Positions 1 to 8,994 of a stretch of 64,000 bases of DNA are shown one piece after another (positions within the stretch are counted from its first letter, which is position 1; every line of letters starts with the position of its first letter). The notes under the pieces were generated by a model. It did not search any database and was not told the DNA's origin. It was given only the letters and a program-made list of their open reading frames with translations. The position numbers and the translations under genes were made by a program. The DNA comes from Hungatella sp. UBA4396 (lineage in GTDB: Bacteria > Bacillota > Clostridia > Lachnospirales > Lachnospiraceae), in NCBI GenBank assembly GCA_002389905.1, contig DGRE01000039.1, positions 5,065-69,064 on the forward strand. The letters run 5' to 3'.

Positions 1-1
1 G

Positions 2-874
2 GTGGTAGGCAACGGAGCCACCTTCTTAAAAGTGCAGGTCAATGTGGACCCGGTTGTGGGCTTGAAAAATTTGGAGTGTGTTTACGACGTGCTGAAAAAG
101 AACTCTCACCGTCTGAAATATGAAATCGTGGTATTCCCTCAGCATGGTACTTTGGCGACAGAGGCAAAGGGGTGGCTCACCGAGGCCATGAAACACCCGG
201 CAGTAACCGCCATCGGCGGTCTGGACCCGGCAACTATCGACGGTGATATTGAGGCTTCCTTAAAAACCATTTTTGATCTTGCGGCGGCTTACGAAAAGCA
301 TATTGATATCCACCTCCATGACGGCGGAACTCTGGGACTGTTTGAAATGCACCGAATTGTGGACTATACGGAAAAGTATCAAATGGAGGGCAAGGTACAG
401 ATCAGCCATGGTTTTTGTCTGGCTGACCACCCTGAAAAGGAGATTATTCGAATTGCACAGCGTCTGTCCCAGGCTGGGATTGCCATTAACAGTGCGGTCC
501 CTCTTGACGGAGCCCCGAACCTTCCTCTTTTGCGGAGGAATGGTGTCACGGTGCATGTGGTAAATGACAATATCAACGATCACTGGAGTCCTTTTGGAAC
601 CGGAGATTTGCTCCAGCGGGCAAGCCGCGCAGCGGAAAAGTTTGATCAGGTGGATGAGCGCTCTCTGGCACAATGCCTGTCCATGGTTACCAGAGGAGTG
701 GCTCCCTTATCCTGGGAAGGAGAATTGCTGTGGCCAAAGCCAGGCGACCCTGCAGATTTCGTACTGGTTCCCGCAGAATCGGCGGCTCACGCAGTTGCCA
801 GAGTTCCCCAGGAGCGTGTTGTTATATTTGAGGGAGAGGTTGTTTCAAAGCCCTTTGCCTTTGAGGCCGGATGA
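2..874 (+). CDS. Amidohydrolase, cytosine-deaminase-like (5' end outside window)
   Basis: C-terminal two thirds of a metal-dependent amidohydrolase resembling CodA-type cytosine deaminases. Counting from the first in-window codon, it shows HIDIHLHDGG near residues 100-109 (metal/catalytic strand), ISHGFC near 135 (metal His), and NDNINDHWSPFGTGDLL near 185-200, which matches the HDD...DPWYPLGTANML segment of CodA. The acidic residue of the HCDE motif reads as HD here. The family hydrolyses an exocyclic amine or cyclic amide; the real substrate is unknown. The GTG at position 2 is only the window edge: no ribosome site can be seen and the metal-binding N-terminus is missing, so the gene starts upstream. 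The stop lies 31 bases before the luxE-like gene on the same strand, so co-transcription is likely. Confidence 0.8.
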   Translation: MVGNGATFLKVQVNVDPVVGLKNLECVYDVLKKNSHRLKYEIVVFPQHGTLATEAKGWLTEAMKHPAVTAIGGLDPATIDGDIEASLKTIFDLAAAYEKHIDIHLHDGGTLGLFEMHRIVDYTEKYQMEGKVQISHGFCLADHPEKEIIRIAQRLSQAGIAINSAVPLDGAPNLPLLRRNGVTVHVVNDNINDHWSPFGTGDLLQRASRAAEKFDQVDERSLAQCLSMVTRGVAPLSWEGELLWPKPGDPADFVLVPAESAAHAVARVPQERVVIFEGEVVSKPFAFEAG

Positions 875-905
875 TATGATCCATATGAGGGAAGGGGGTG
901 AGGTA

Positions 906-2030
906 ATGGCTGATTTGCGAAGAAAACTGGTTCTGCAGAAAGATCCCTATGATTTGCAAAAAAGCAGCAGCTTATTTTTAGAAGCAGTCAAAAATGACGT
1001 TGTATTTCATGAGAAAAACTGCCCTGAATATGCCCGGATATTGAAAGCAGTTGATTTTTCAATAGATGAAATCAGCTCAGAGGACATGCTTTATAAGATA
1101 CCGTCAATTCCAACTCTTTACTATAAACGCAATTACCTCTCCTCCATGCCGGAAGAAAAGCTGACGGTTAGAGCCACATCTTCCGGCACAAAAGGGCTGC
1201 AGAGCAGGGTCGGGTTCGATAAAAAGACGCTTTTTTATGGTGTTTTAATGGTGATAAGGTATTTTTCATACCATAAGTTGATATCGCCTCTTCCCACAAA
1301 CTACATTGTACTTGGATATGAATCCAGCAGACATACCCAGATGGGCGCAATAAAAACAGCTTACGGGGCAACCAGATTTGCGCCTGCGTTTCACCGGGAA
1401 TATGCTCTGAAGGACACCGGGACAGAATACCGGTTAAATATTGAGGGAATTAAAAAGGCATTGATAAAATATGCCAAAAGCGGGCTGCCTGTGCGGTTTG
1501 TGGGTTTCCCATCTTATATGTTTTTCCTGATCAAAGTTCTTAAGGAAAATCATATCTCATTAAAGTTAAATTCCCATTCCAAGGTTCTTCTGGGAGGCGG
1601 GTGGAAACAGTTTTCCGATGAAGAAATTGACAAAGATATTTTTTTCCAGTTAATACAGGACACTTTGGGGATTGAAAAACATAATTGTTTCGAGTTTTAC
1701 AGCGCAGTTGAGCATCCGCTTCCTTATATCAAATGCAAAAAAGGGCATTTTCATGTTTCTATTTACAGCAGAGCCATTATCAGGGATGTGAAAACACTGG
1801 AGCCTGTTCCTATGGGATGCTTAGGGCTGTTGAGTTTTATATCTCCAATGGTATCCAGTATGCCGCTCACAAGTGTGGTAACAGACGATATTGCCGTATT
1901 ATACGATGGAAATAGCTGCGGATGCGGAATAAACACCCCGTATTTTGAATTAAAGGGCAGGGCAGGAGTGAGTCAAATCAAAACCTGTACGGCAGACGCA
2001 TGGGAGCTGGCCGGAGGAGGCGGGTCATGA
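906..2030 (+). CDS. LuxE-family acyl-protein synthetase-like protein
   Basis: A 374-residue protein of the LuxE/acyl-protein synthetase family (ANL-type adenylating fold). In luminous bacteria LuxE activates a fatty acid as acyl-AMP and passes the acyl group to its own Cys and then to the reductase LuxC. Visible here are the Ser/Thr/Gly-rich loop RATSSGTKG near residue 99, the LLGGGWKQF segment in the middle, and FEFYSAVEHPLPYIKC followed by a Cys-rich DGNSCGCG stretch near the C-terminus. The ATG at 906 is preceded by GGGGGTGAGG; the open frame extends far upstream but overlaps the amidohydrolase. Its stop overlaps the ATG of the luxC-like gene, so the two are translationally coupled. There is no luciferase (luxAB) nearby, so the product is more likely a fatty aldehyde, alcohol or acyl-modified metabolite than light. 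Confidence 0.85.
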   Translation: MADLRRKLVLQKDPYDLQKSSSLFLEAVKNDVVFHEKNCPEYARILKAVDFSIDEISSEDMLYKIPSIPTLYYKRNYLSSMPEEKLTVRATSSGTKGLQSRVGFDKKTLFYGVLMVIRYFSYHKLISPLPTNYIVLGYESSRHTQMGAIKTAYGATRFAPAFHREYALKDTGTEYRLNIEGIKKALIKYAKSGLPVRFVGFPSYMFFLIKVLKENHISLKLNSHSKVLLGGGWKQFSDEEIDKDIFFQLIQDTLGIEKHNCFEFYSAVEHPLPYIKCKKGHFHVSIYSRAIIRDVKTLEPVPMGCLGLLSFISPMVSSMPLTSVVTDDIAVLYDGNSCGCGINTPYFELKGRAGVSQIKTCTADAWELAGGGGS

Positions 2031-3301
2031 ATTTAATTTCAGGAAGATTAATGAATGAGAAAGAGAGCCGGACAGAACTTGAACGGCTGAAATCTTTGAT
2101 ACTTGAAACCCGGGAAAAAGCCTCTCTTCCCGTCAATGCGGTGATCCGTGCATGTGATGTTCTCTCTCAAAGCCTCAACGAGCAGGAGCATTTGCATTTG
2201 CTGCTTGATCTTGGTATGTCCGAACATAAGGCGAAAAAAGAGCTGCAGACCATTAAGCAGATGATATCGAAAGAATACCTGGAAAACCGGATGAAACTAG
2301 AATTCGGTGAGCCGCTGGGCCGTTTTTCTCCATATGGCGAAACCATATCAGTGCGGCAGGAATGGATGCCCATTGGCGTATTGCTTCATATAGCTGCGGG
2401 AAATGTTGATGCTCTGCCTGTTTTCAGCGTCATGGAAGGATTGTTAACAGGCAATATTAATATTTTAAAGCTGCCCGGAAATGACCATGGAATATCTGTT
2501 TCCATCTTACAAGAGCTTATGAAAATCGAACCTCTTATTGTCCCGTATGTTTTTGTATTTGACTATCCTTCTCACGATATGGAAGCTATGAAAAAGCTGA
2601 TGAGTGCGGCAGATGGGATCGTAGTTTGGGGCGGTGATGCCGCAGTTTCTGCCGTAAGAAGGGCATCAGACCCGGATACCCGCATCATTGAATGGGGCCA
2701 TAAAATCAGTTTTGCGTATGTATCAGGGAATGTTTCTGACTCTGATTTGGAAGGAATTGCTTATAATATCTGTGATACCAGCCAATTGCTTTGCAGTTCA
2801 TGCCAGGGAATATTCCTTGATACAGAGGATTTTGACCAGGTCCTGGAGTTTGCAGGGCGTTTTTTGAGAATCCTTGAGCCCATGGCGGTTGAATTTCCGG
2901 ACAACAATCCGTATTTAACAGCGCAGAAAACCCTTGAATTATATACGGAGAGATTGGAAGCAGCAAAATCCCGGAAGCAGGTTTTTTATGGAAATAATTG
3001 CAGTATAACAGCATATAACGATATGTCTGTTATGCCGTCATATATGTATAGAAACTGCTGGGTGCGGCCTCTTCCCCGTAAAAAACTTCTGGCTGTGCTC
3101 AGTGAATACAAAAACCATCTTCAAACAGCGGCCCTTGTCTGCGAGGCGTGCGATAAAGCTGCTATTGAAACCATATTGGCAAAGACTGGGGTGGTGCGTA
3201 TTACAAACGGAGCGAGGATGTCCGAAGGATATTGCGGAATGCCTCATGACGGTGAATTTTCTCTCAGGAGATATATGAAGCTCATGTCTTATGAGTATTA
3301 A
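2027..3301 (+). CDS. LuxC-family acyl-CoA/acyl-enzyme reductase
   Basis: A 424-residue LuxC-type fatty acyl reductase (aldehyde-dehydrogenase fold) that in known systems reduces an acyl thioester to an aldehyde with NADPH. It has WMPIGVLLHIAAGNVDALP and NINILKLPGND (nucleotide-binding region, about residues 100-150), VWGGDAAV, IIEWGHKISFAYV, and the cysteine segment LCSSCQGIFLD near residue 255, where the acyl-accepting Cys is expected. The ATG at 2027 overlaps the luxE-like stop by four bases (ATGA). LuxE and LuxC form a complex in luminous bacteria, and the same pairing is expected here. An alternative role is making an aldehyde for a small lipid or signal molecule together with the upstream amidohydrolase. 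Confidence 0.85.
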   Translation: MNLISGRLMNEKESRTELERLKSLILETREKASLPVNAVIRACDVLSQSLNEQEHLHLLLDLGMSEHKAKKELQTIKQMISKEYLENRMKLEFGEPLGRFSPYGETISVRQEWMPIGVLLHIAAGNVDALPVFSVMEGLLTGNINILKLPGNDHGISVSILQELMKIEPLIVPYVFVFDYPSHDMEAMKKLMSAADGIVVWGGDAAVSAVRRASDPDTRIIEWGHKISFAYVSGNVSDSDLEGIAYNICDTSQLLCSSCQGIFLDTEDFDQVLEFAGRFLRILEPMAVEFPDNNPYLTAQKTLELYTERLEAAKSRKQVFYGNNCSITAYNDMSVMPSYMYRNCWVRPLPRKKLLAVLSEYKNHLQTAALVCEACDKAAIETILAKTGVVRITNGARMSEGYCGMPHDGEFSLRRYMKLMSYEY

Positions 3302-3385
3302 AATTGCAGATGGCTATTTGGGGGTATTTTCGTTTTATTATAAGGTACTGATTATTCAAGATAATTAAATAGGAGGAAAATATAA

Positions 3386-3853
3386 ATGGTGCATCTGGTG
3401 TATTGTGATAATACGGGCAAAAAAGGGGAACATGTGTTAGATAAGATTTTAGAGGGAACGAAAACAATGGTTGTAAGAGGTGCGGCTGGCCGCAAAATAC
3501 CCCACAGCCGGGTGTTTGAAGGCGAAAACGTTTATTTTATGGAAAAAGGAACGTCTCTTATTTCTGCATTTGCCTCTGTAACATCTGTTCAAAACCATGT
3601 GAAGCTGACGGAAGATGAGATTGTGAAAACATTAAATGACAATCAGGACAAGCTGAACTTAACCGAAAAGCAAAAGGAACGCTGGCATAAGAAATGCTTA
3701 TGTCTGGTTGAATTTGACGGTGTTCAGAAAATCGAACCGCCGCTTGCCTTTAACCATCAGGGCAACATGGATGATTGGCTGATTATTGATAAGATTGAAG
3801 ATGTGGTCGTTGGTACAAGCATACCTTATAACTATGAAAAGTCCAGATTTTAG
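3386..3853 (+). CDS. ASCH/PUA-like hypothetical protein
   Basis: A 155-residue protein that resembles small ASCH/EVE (PUA-like) proteins. It begins with a strand carrying VYCDNTGKKGEHVLDKILEG, then TKTMVVRGAAGRKIPHSRV and GENVYFMEKGT, the usual GRK...GD.VYF pattern of ASCH domains. A helical middle follows, with a closing strand DDWLIIDKIEDVVVGT. Such domains bind modified nucleic acids or act as RNA-linked regulators, but no specific function is known here. AGGAGG at about 3372 supports the ATG at 3386. It stands alone between the luxEC-like pair and an acetyltransferase on the same strand. Confidence 0.6.
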   Translation: MVHLVYCDNTGKKGEHVLDKILEGTKTMVVRGAAGRKIPHSRVFEGENVYFMEKGTSLISAFASVTSVQNHVKLTEDEIVKTLNDNQDKLNLTEKQKERWHKKCLCLVEFDGVQKIEPPLAFNHQGNMDDWLIIDKIEDVVVGTSIPYNYEKSRF

Positions 3854-3913
3854 ATCCTATTATTTGATTGAACGGATGGTTTTAAATCACAGAAAATTTG
3901 CGGGGGATTAGAA

Positions 3914-4561
3914 ATGGATATACTAATAAGAAAAGAGCAGGAAAAGGATTATAAAGAAGTTGAAGAAGTCACGAGAGAAGCATTTTGGAATCATCACAGT
4001 CCGGGATGTAATGAGCATTATCTTGTGCATATCATGAGAAAGTCACCGGAGTTTGTGAAAGAATTGGATTATGTTGCAGTTGATGGTGATAAAATCGTTG
4101 GAAATATCATGTATACGGAAGCTTATATACTTGGTGATGATAACAATAAATATCCCGTATTATGCTTTGGCCCTGTTTCAGTTTTGCCCCAATACCAGGG
4201 CAGGGGAATCGGTTCAAAGCTGATTGAACATACGAAAATGATAGCCAAAGATTTAGGATATAAAGCCATATTAATTTTGGGTGATCCGGAGTTTTATAAG
4301 AGAGTAGGATTTGTTGGTGCAGAAACCTATTTGATAGGAACGTCGTGGGACACCTACGCGGAGCCTTTACTCGCTTGTGAGTTGGACACAGGTGCTCTTG
4401 CTGAGTGTAAAGGAAGATTTTTTGAGGGTGAAGTATATGAAATAGATAAAGAAAAGGCGGAGGAGTTTGACAAAAACTTTACTCCAAAAGAAAAATTGTC
4501 AGGACTTCCCTCACAGAAAAGATTTTTGGAGCTTGTTTCTATGAATAAACCAAGATTGTGA
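3914..4561 (+). CDS. GNAT N-acetyltransferase (YhbS-like)
   Basis: A 215-residue acetyltransferase of the GNAT superfamily, close to the YhbS/COG3153 group. The acetyl-CoA binding motif A is PVSVLPQYQGRGIGSKLI (Q/RxxGxG/A, near residues 95-112), followed by ILILGDPEFYKRVGF, a hallmark of this subgroup. The C-terminal third, with ACELDTGALAECKGRFFEGEVYE, is the usual extra domain. The substrate is unknown. GGGGGAT at about 3901 serves the ATG at 3914. A hairpin terminator follows at 4643. Confidence 0.85.
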   Translation: MDILIRKEQEKDYKEVEEVTREAFWNHHSPGCNEHYLVHIMRKSPEFVKELDYVAVDGDKIVGNIMYTEAYILGDDNNKYPVLCFGPVSVLPQYQGRGIGSKLIEHTKMIAKDLGYKAILILGDPEFYKRVGFVGAETYLIGTSWDTYAEPLLACELDTGALAECKGRFFEGEVYEIDKEKAEEFDKNFTPKEKLSGLPSQKRFLELVSMNKPRL

Positions 4562-4642
4562 TAACAAGGAAAACTGTGGGATTCGATCCCAAGGGACCGG
4601 CTTTCAACAGTCTGGTTTGGCTGCCTCATGCATAATTAATAC

Positions 4643-4688
4643 AAAGGCCTATCATGGCAGTCAGTTCAAAATCCATGACAGGCCTTTT
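4643..4688. terminator. Bidirectional hairpin terminator
   Basis: Stem AAAGGCCTaTCATGG (4643-4657) pairs with CCATGAcAGGCCTTT (4673-4687), followed by TTTTCTT on the plus strand; it starts with a short A-run for the minus strand. It sits between the converging acetyltransferase and DUF4143 ATPase genes and can end both. Confidence 0.75.
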
Positions 4689-4700
4689 CTTATGGCAGTT

Positions 4701-5915
4701 CTAATTCCATTGTTCAGCCAGTAGAAAATCGCGTATATTCATATGTTTCATTCCATCTCTGCTCATATCAAATTCATCATATGATACCACATATTTTGGG
4801 AAGTTATCCCTGATATTATCATATGCTCCGAATTCCCGCCGAACTGTTTCCTCAGATGCAAGCAGATAGGCCACCTGGACATAGAGCTTTTGGGCTTGCT
4901 TTTCAGCAATAAAATCAATCTCTTTTTCTCCTGATTTTCCAACAGTGACCTTGTATCCCCGCCGCAGGAGTTCCATATATACAATGTTCTCAAAAATGAG
5001 ATTAATATCCTTTATATTCCCACCGAAAACAGCCTCTCTGATTCCGTGATCAGCAATGTAGTATTTTTCATTGACAGTGAGAATCTTCTTTCCCTGTAAA
5101 TCCTGTCTGCGCACACGGTAGAACAGAAAGGCATCTTCACAAGCCCTTATATAGTTTAAAATAGTTTCCGGAGCAACCGTGCGTCCCTCGCTTTTGAGAT
5201 ATTTTGAAATTGCTGTGGCAGAGAAGGTAGTCCCAACATTTGCCGTAATATATGCAATAATACGCTCCAGCATATCAACATCCCGGATGTTGTTGCGTTT
5301 TACAACATCTTTAAGGACAACGGAATTGTAAAGATCTTGCAGATACTGGCGGCCTGGCTGTTCGGCATAACGGAGGTTGCTCAAATACGGCATTCCGCCT
5401 TCTGTCAGATACCGGGTAAACATTATTCTCGAATCGGAGTCAGGAAAAACAGTATGATAGAGCTCTGAAAATTCTCCGAAGGAAAACGGATAAATCACAA
5501 ATTCCACATACCTCCCCGCAAGATATGTCGCCAGTTCTCCCGAAAGCAGCTTGGCATTTGATCCGGTGATATAGATATCACAGTCAAATTCAACCCGAAA
5601 GGAGTTGACACACTTTTCCCAGCCGGTGACTTCCTGAATCTCATCAAAAAAAAGAAATGCCTTACGATCGACGTTCTTGATCCGATGGGTGATTTCCTCA
5701 TGCAGTGCCTTGGCAGAGCAAAGGTGTGCATTGCTCATATTCTCAAAGTTGATTGAAATAAACTGGTTCTCATTTACCCCGGAAGCAACCAACTCCTGCT
5801 GAATCAAGTCCAACATGACGGATTTTCCGCTGCGGCGGATACCTGTTAAAACCTTAATAAGATCATTTCTGATAAAGGGGCGGATGCGGCTCATATATAA
5901 CTCACGATTGATCAT
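4701..5915 (-). CDS. ATP-binding protein, AAA_14/DUF4143 family
   Basis: A 404-residue P-loop ATPase. The N-terminal AAA domain has LTGIRRSGKSVMLDL (Walker A, near residues 22-36) and KAFLFFDEIQEVTGWE (Walker B plus the family DEIQ motif, near 85-100), then ITGSNAKLLSGELATYLAGR (sensor/arginine region). The C-terminal part has the DUF4143 nuclease-like signature GEKEIDFIAEK. Members are common in anaerobes and are thought to be stand-alone NTPases of uncertain role, perhaps in DNA metabolism or defence. The frame extends 21 codons further upstream, but AAAGGAGGTG just before position 5915 fixes the start at MINREL. It is a single gene flanked by AT-rich DNA. Confidence 0.85.
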   Translation of the reverse strand: MINRELYMSRIRPFIRNDLIKVLTGIRRSGKSVMLDLIQQELVASGVNENQFISINFENMSNAHLCSAKALHEEITHRIKNVDRKAFLFFDEIQEVTGWEKCVNSFRVEFDCDIYITGSNAKLLSGELATYLAGRYVEFVIYPFSFGEFSELYHTVFPDSDSRIMFTRYLTEGGMPYLSNLRYAEQPGRQYLQDLYNSVVLKDVVKRNNIRDVDMLERIIAYITANVGTTFSATAISKYLKSEGRTVAPETILNYIRACEDAFLFYRVRRQDLQGKKILTVNEKYYIADHGIREAVFGGNIKDINLIFENIVYMELLRRGYKVTVGKSGEKEIDFIAEKQAQKLYVQVAYLLASEETVRREFGAYDNIRDNFPKYVVSYDEFDMSRDGMKHMNIRDFLLAEQWN

Positions 5916-6333
5916 AAATAAAACACCTCCTTTGATATATCTGATATTTACAATATCACAGACACACCTTTTATTCAAGCTAAGCTATTTGGATTTATAA
6001 GTTATAACTGACAAATGTCGTATTTCTACAAAAATCGACATCATAAACTGAAATTCGGCTAAGTAGAAATTGCATCCGGCTTTCTAACAATTAACTACAA
6101 GCTGAAAGGCTTAAACCGTAAATGTATAAATTCAGGCCATAGATAAGACTATATTTCTCTCTTTTTATTTGTTATAATTTAATCAAACGGGCATATAGCG
6201 GTATGTATTGCTATTATAAATAAAAATAAACAAGAAACAGAATTTATTGCCTCATATTTGGAAGATTAACATAGTAGTTAATTTCCAATTTGCAGAGCAT
6301 ATAAATTTTTAAGGAGGCGGCCGCAGAATAAAC
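5916..6333. other. AT-rich intergenic region between divergent genes
   Basis: About 420 bases with no credible gene. It must hold the promoter of the minus-strand ATPase and that of the Y-family polymerase. A TATAAT-like hexamer (TTGTTATAATTT, about 6169-6180) is the best -10 candidate for the plus strand. No LexA-type GAAC-N4-GTTC box is seen upstream of the polymerase, and no riboswitch or small RNA can be argued from the sequence. Confidence 0.4.
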
Positions 6334-7857
6334 ATGAAGACCAGAACTTATATTGCAATTGATTTAAAGTCCTTTTATGCTTCGGTCGAGTGCATGGAAC
6401 GAAAACTTGATCCAATGACCACCAACCTTGTTGTTGCTGATGCAAGCCGTACTGAAAAAACTATCTGCCTCGCCGTTTCTCCATCCCTCAAAGCACACGG
6501 TATTCCCGGCAGGCCGAGACTGTTTGAGGTTGTGCAGAAGGTCAGGGAAGTAAATGCGGCACGGTTGCGAAAAGCACCGGGACGAGCCTTTTCCGGCACC
6601 TCCATTCATGATGCGGAATTAAAATCCTCACCGGAGCTATCACTGGATTATTTGATTGCTCCTCCGAGAATGGCCCATTATATACAATACAGCACATGGA
6701 TTTACAATATCTATTTAAAATACATTGCGCCCGAAGACATCCATGTCTACTCCATCGACGAGGTACTCATTGATGCCACTGAGTATCTGAATATCTACAA
6801 TCTTTCGGCCCGTGAACTGGCTACGAAAATGATTCTTGATGTTCTGAAAACCACCGGCATTACAGCATCATCGGGAATTGGTACAAACTTATACCTATGT
6901 AAGGTTGCCATGGATATTCAGGCAAAGCATGTTCCGGCAGATCAAAACGGCGTACAGATTGCTGAACTGGATGAAATGAGTTATCGCCGCTTGCTGTGGC
7001 CGCACCAGCCTCTGACTGACTTTTGGCGTGTTGGCAGAGGATATGCAAAAAAGCTGGAGGCACATGGCCTTTTGACCATGGGAGATATTGCAAGATGTTC
7101 CCTTGGTAAGCCTTCCGATTTTTACAATGAGGATTTGCTGTATAAGATGTTCGGTATCAATGCAGAGCTGTTGATTGATCATGCATGGGGGTGGGAGCCA
7201 TGTACGATTGCTGATATTAAAGCGTATAAGCCAAGCACAAACTGCATTGGATCGGGACAGGTATTGCAATGTGCCTATGCCTTTGATAAAGCGAAGCTGA
7301 TTGTGCGGGAAATGACCGATCTTCTGGTGCTGGATCTGGTGGACAAAAGGCTTGTAACCGGCCAGCTTGTTTTGACGGTCGGATATGACATTGAAAATCT
7401 GACAAACCCGAAGATAAAGAAATTGTATCACGGACCAATTACCATAGACCACTACGGACGTTCCGTTCCGAAATCTGCCCATGGCACGGCCAATCTTGGC
7501 AGGCAGACATCTTCTACCAAACTGATTATGGAGGCTGTTACAGAGCTTTTTGAGCGTATCGTTGACAAAAATCTCCTGGTCAGGAGGGTCAATATCACGG
7601 CGAATCATGTTGTGGATGAAGAAACCATTTATAAGGAAGACAGCTTTGAACAGCTTAATCTATTTACGGATTACGAGGCTGTGCAGGCGAAAAAAGAGGC
7701 TGAAGAAGCCGAGCTTGAACGAGAAAAAAGTATGCAAAAAGCAATACTGGAGATAAAAAAGAAATACGGAAAGAATGCCATCCTAAAGGGTATGAATCTG
7801 GAGGAAGGCGCTACCACATTAGACAGGAATAAACAGATTGGAGGGCATAAGGAATGA
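6334..7857 (+). CDS. uvrX: Y-family DNA polymerase, UvrX type
   Basis: A 507-residue translesion polymerase of the ImpB/MucB/UvrX family. The catalytic carboxylates are D10 (YIAIDLKSFYASVEC) and D142-E143 (YSIDEVLID). The palm/thumb HhH region WRVGRGYAKKLEAHGL lies near 232. The C-terminus carries QLNLF (440-444), a textbook beta-clamp binding pentapeptide, then a charged coiled coil and the KKKYGKNAILKGMNLEEGATT tail typical of mobile-element UvrX proteins. The start is fixed by TAAGGAGGC at about 6310. It overlaps the yolD-like gene by four bases. UvrX/YolD pairs are typical accessory genes of Firmicute phages and conjugative elements, where they are damage-inducible; no SOS box was recognised here. 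Confidence 0.92.
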   Translation: MKTRTYIAIDLKSFYASVECMERKLDPMTTNLVVADASRTEKTICLAVSPSLKAHGIPGRPRLFEVVQKVREVNAARLRKAPGRAFSGTSIHDAELKSSPELSLDYLIAPPRMAHYIQYSTWIYNIYLKYIAPEDIHVYSIDEVLIDATEYLNIYNLSARELATKMILDVLKTTGITASSGIGTNLYLCKVAMDIQAKHVPADQNGVQIAELDEMSYRRLLWPHQPLTDFWRVGRGYAKKLEAHGLLTMGDIARCSLGKPSDFYNEDLLYKMFGINAELLIDHAWGWEPCTIADIKAYKPSTNCIGSGQVLQCAYAFDKAKLIVREMTDLLVLDLVDKRLVTGQLVLTVGYDIENLTNPKIKKLYHGPITIDHYGRSVPKSAHGTANLGRQTSSTKLIMEAVTELFERIVDKNLLVRRVNITANHVVDEETIYKEDSFEQLNLFTDYEAVQAKKEAEEAELEREKSMQKAILEIKKKYGKNAILKGMNLEEGATTLDRNKQIGGHKE

Positions 7858-8294
7858 CAAAAAGCTATGACGATATCATCCATATGCCGCACCATATCTC
7901 AGTGACCCGTCCTCAGATGGCAGCCATTGACCGGGCAGCACAGTTTTCCCCTTTCGCTGCGCTGACCGGTTATGATGCCGCTGTAAAGGAAACCGCAAGA
8001 CTCACGGATGAGAGAATAGAACTGGACGAATACATGAAGGACGCTCTAAGTAATAAGCTGCAAATCACAGCAGATAGGCTTAAAGAGCATCCTGAAATTG
8101 CAATCACCTACTTTCAGCCGGATGAGAAGAAGGGAGGCGGCTCCTACATTACTTCTATGGGTGCGGTTAAAAAGATAGATAAATATGAACGGGCTGTGGT
8201 TATGGCTGATGGCACAGTAATCTCCATTGATGAAATTATCAGCATAGAAGGGGAGATATTTGAAACCATAGTGCCCCATTCCTGTGATGAATAA
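7854..8294 (+). CDS. YolD-like protein
   Basis: A 146-residue YolD-family protein. The family mark MPHHISVTRPQMAAIDRAAQFSPFAALTGYD spans residues 9-40; the rest is a charged helix and a beta-rich tail ending with a DGTVISIDEIISIEGE segment. YolD proteins are the usual partners of Firmicute Y-family polymerases and are proposed to be UmuD-like regulators or accessory factors. The start ATG overlaps the uvrX stop (ATGA), so the two are coupled. No terminator is obvious; about 80 bases separate it from the converging Pro-tRNA deacylase gene. Confidence 0.85.
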   Translation: MTKSYDDIIHMPHHISVTRPQMAAIDRAAQFSPFAALTGYDAAVKETARLTDERIELDEYMKDALSNKLQITADRLKEHPEIAITYFQPDEKKGGGSYITSMGAVKKIDKYERAVVMADGTVISIDEIISIEGEIFETIVPHSCDE

Positions 8295-8376
8295 TGGACA
8301 AATATATCCTGAGCGGACAATATGGCATTGCATCACAATGAGAACTGATAAATAATATTTTGATGATAAAGTAAAA

Positions 8377-8859
8377 TCAAAATAATTGTACCGGGTGTCC
8401 AATTGCTCCGATGAATTTTAACAAATCATCAAAAGTGATAAATACAGTAGCAGTATTATCATTGGGATGAATTCCGATTGTATCACCTTCTCTGAGTTTC
8501 TTGTCCAAATAAAATTCTACATGATTAGCCGTATCGTTTAATAAGCCGAAAGGACTGACAGCCCCTTTTGCCAGGCCTAAATGCGTTTGAAGGCGTTCCT
8601 TTGAAGCAAAAGACAGTTTTGTACAATTTAGGACTGTTTCCAACTGTTTCAGATTTACCTCATGTTCCGCATCCACAACAACAAGGAAATGGCGTTTTCC
8701 CTTCGCATCCCGCAAAAATAGATTTTTTGCTATTCTTGATTTGGGAGGAAAATCTAACATCTGCATTTCTTCAATTGTAAAGACTGCAGCATGCTCCACT
8801 GCTTGAAAAGGAATATTCATATCAGTCAATTTATCGTAGACCAATTTCTTCTTATCCAT
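8377..8859 (-). CDS. YbaK/ProX-type aminoacyl-tRNA deacylase (prolyl-tRNA editing)
   Basis: A 160-residue protein of the YbaK/ProRS-INS superfamily, the trans-editing enzymes that hydrolyse mischarged tRNA such as Ala-tRNA(Pro). It shows VEHAAVFTIEEMQ at the N-terminus, KNLFLRDAKGKRHFLVV (the conserved Lys-containing strand), LSFASKERLQTHLGLAKGAVSPFGLLND and a closing HPNDNTATVFITFDDL strand, matching the ProXp-ala/PrdX group in length and order. It acts in the cytoplasm as a translation quality-control factor. It is divergent from the LysR regulator at 8995; the 135-base spacer holds both promoters, so LysR may regulate it. Confidence 0.85.
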   Translation of the reverse strand: MDKKKLVYDKLTDMNIPFQAVEHAAVFTIEEMQMLDFPPKSRIAKNLFLRDAKGKRHFLVVVDAEHEVNLKQLETVLNCTKLSFASKERLQTHLGLAKGAVSPFGLLNDTANHVEFYLDKKLREGDTIGIHPNDNTATVFITFDDLLKFIGAIGHPVQLF

Positions 8860-8994
8860 ATTTTTCTTACCTCTTTCCTATAATCTGTTTTATTGTTTTT
8901 CCTAATGTATTAGTATATAATAAAAAAGGTATTAAGTAAAATGACACTTTTTGAATTATAAGTTGAGAGTTTCTCATATATAGGAGACTGTATT

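Noticed and set aside
906..3301. Bioluminescence.
   Set aside because: No luxA, luxB or luxD gene lies near the luxE/luxC-like pair, which occurs in many dark bacteria.
4573..4620. A tRNA-like T-arm (GGGATTCGATCCC) after the acetyltransferase gene.
   Set aside because: Only a T-arm-like dyad is visible, without an acceptor or anticodon arm; chance or a very old relic cannot be told apart.
6050..6085. A stretch resembling a Cas12-type repeat core (AAGTAGAAATT).
   Set aside because: It occurs once, with no spacers, second repeat or cas genes.
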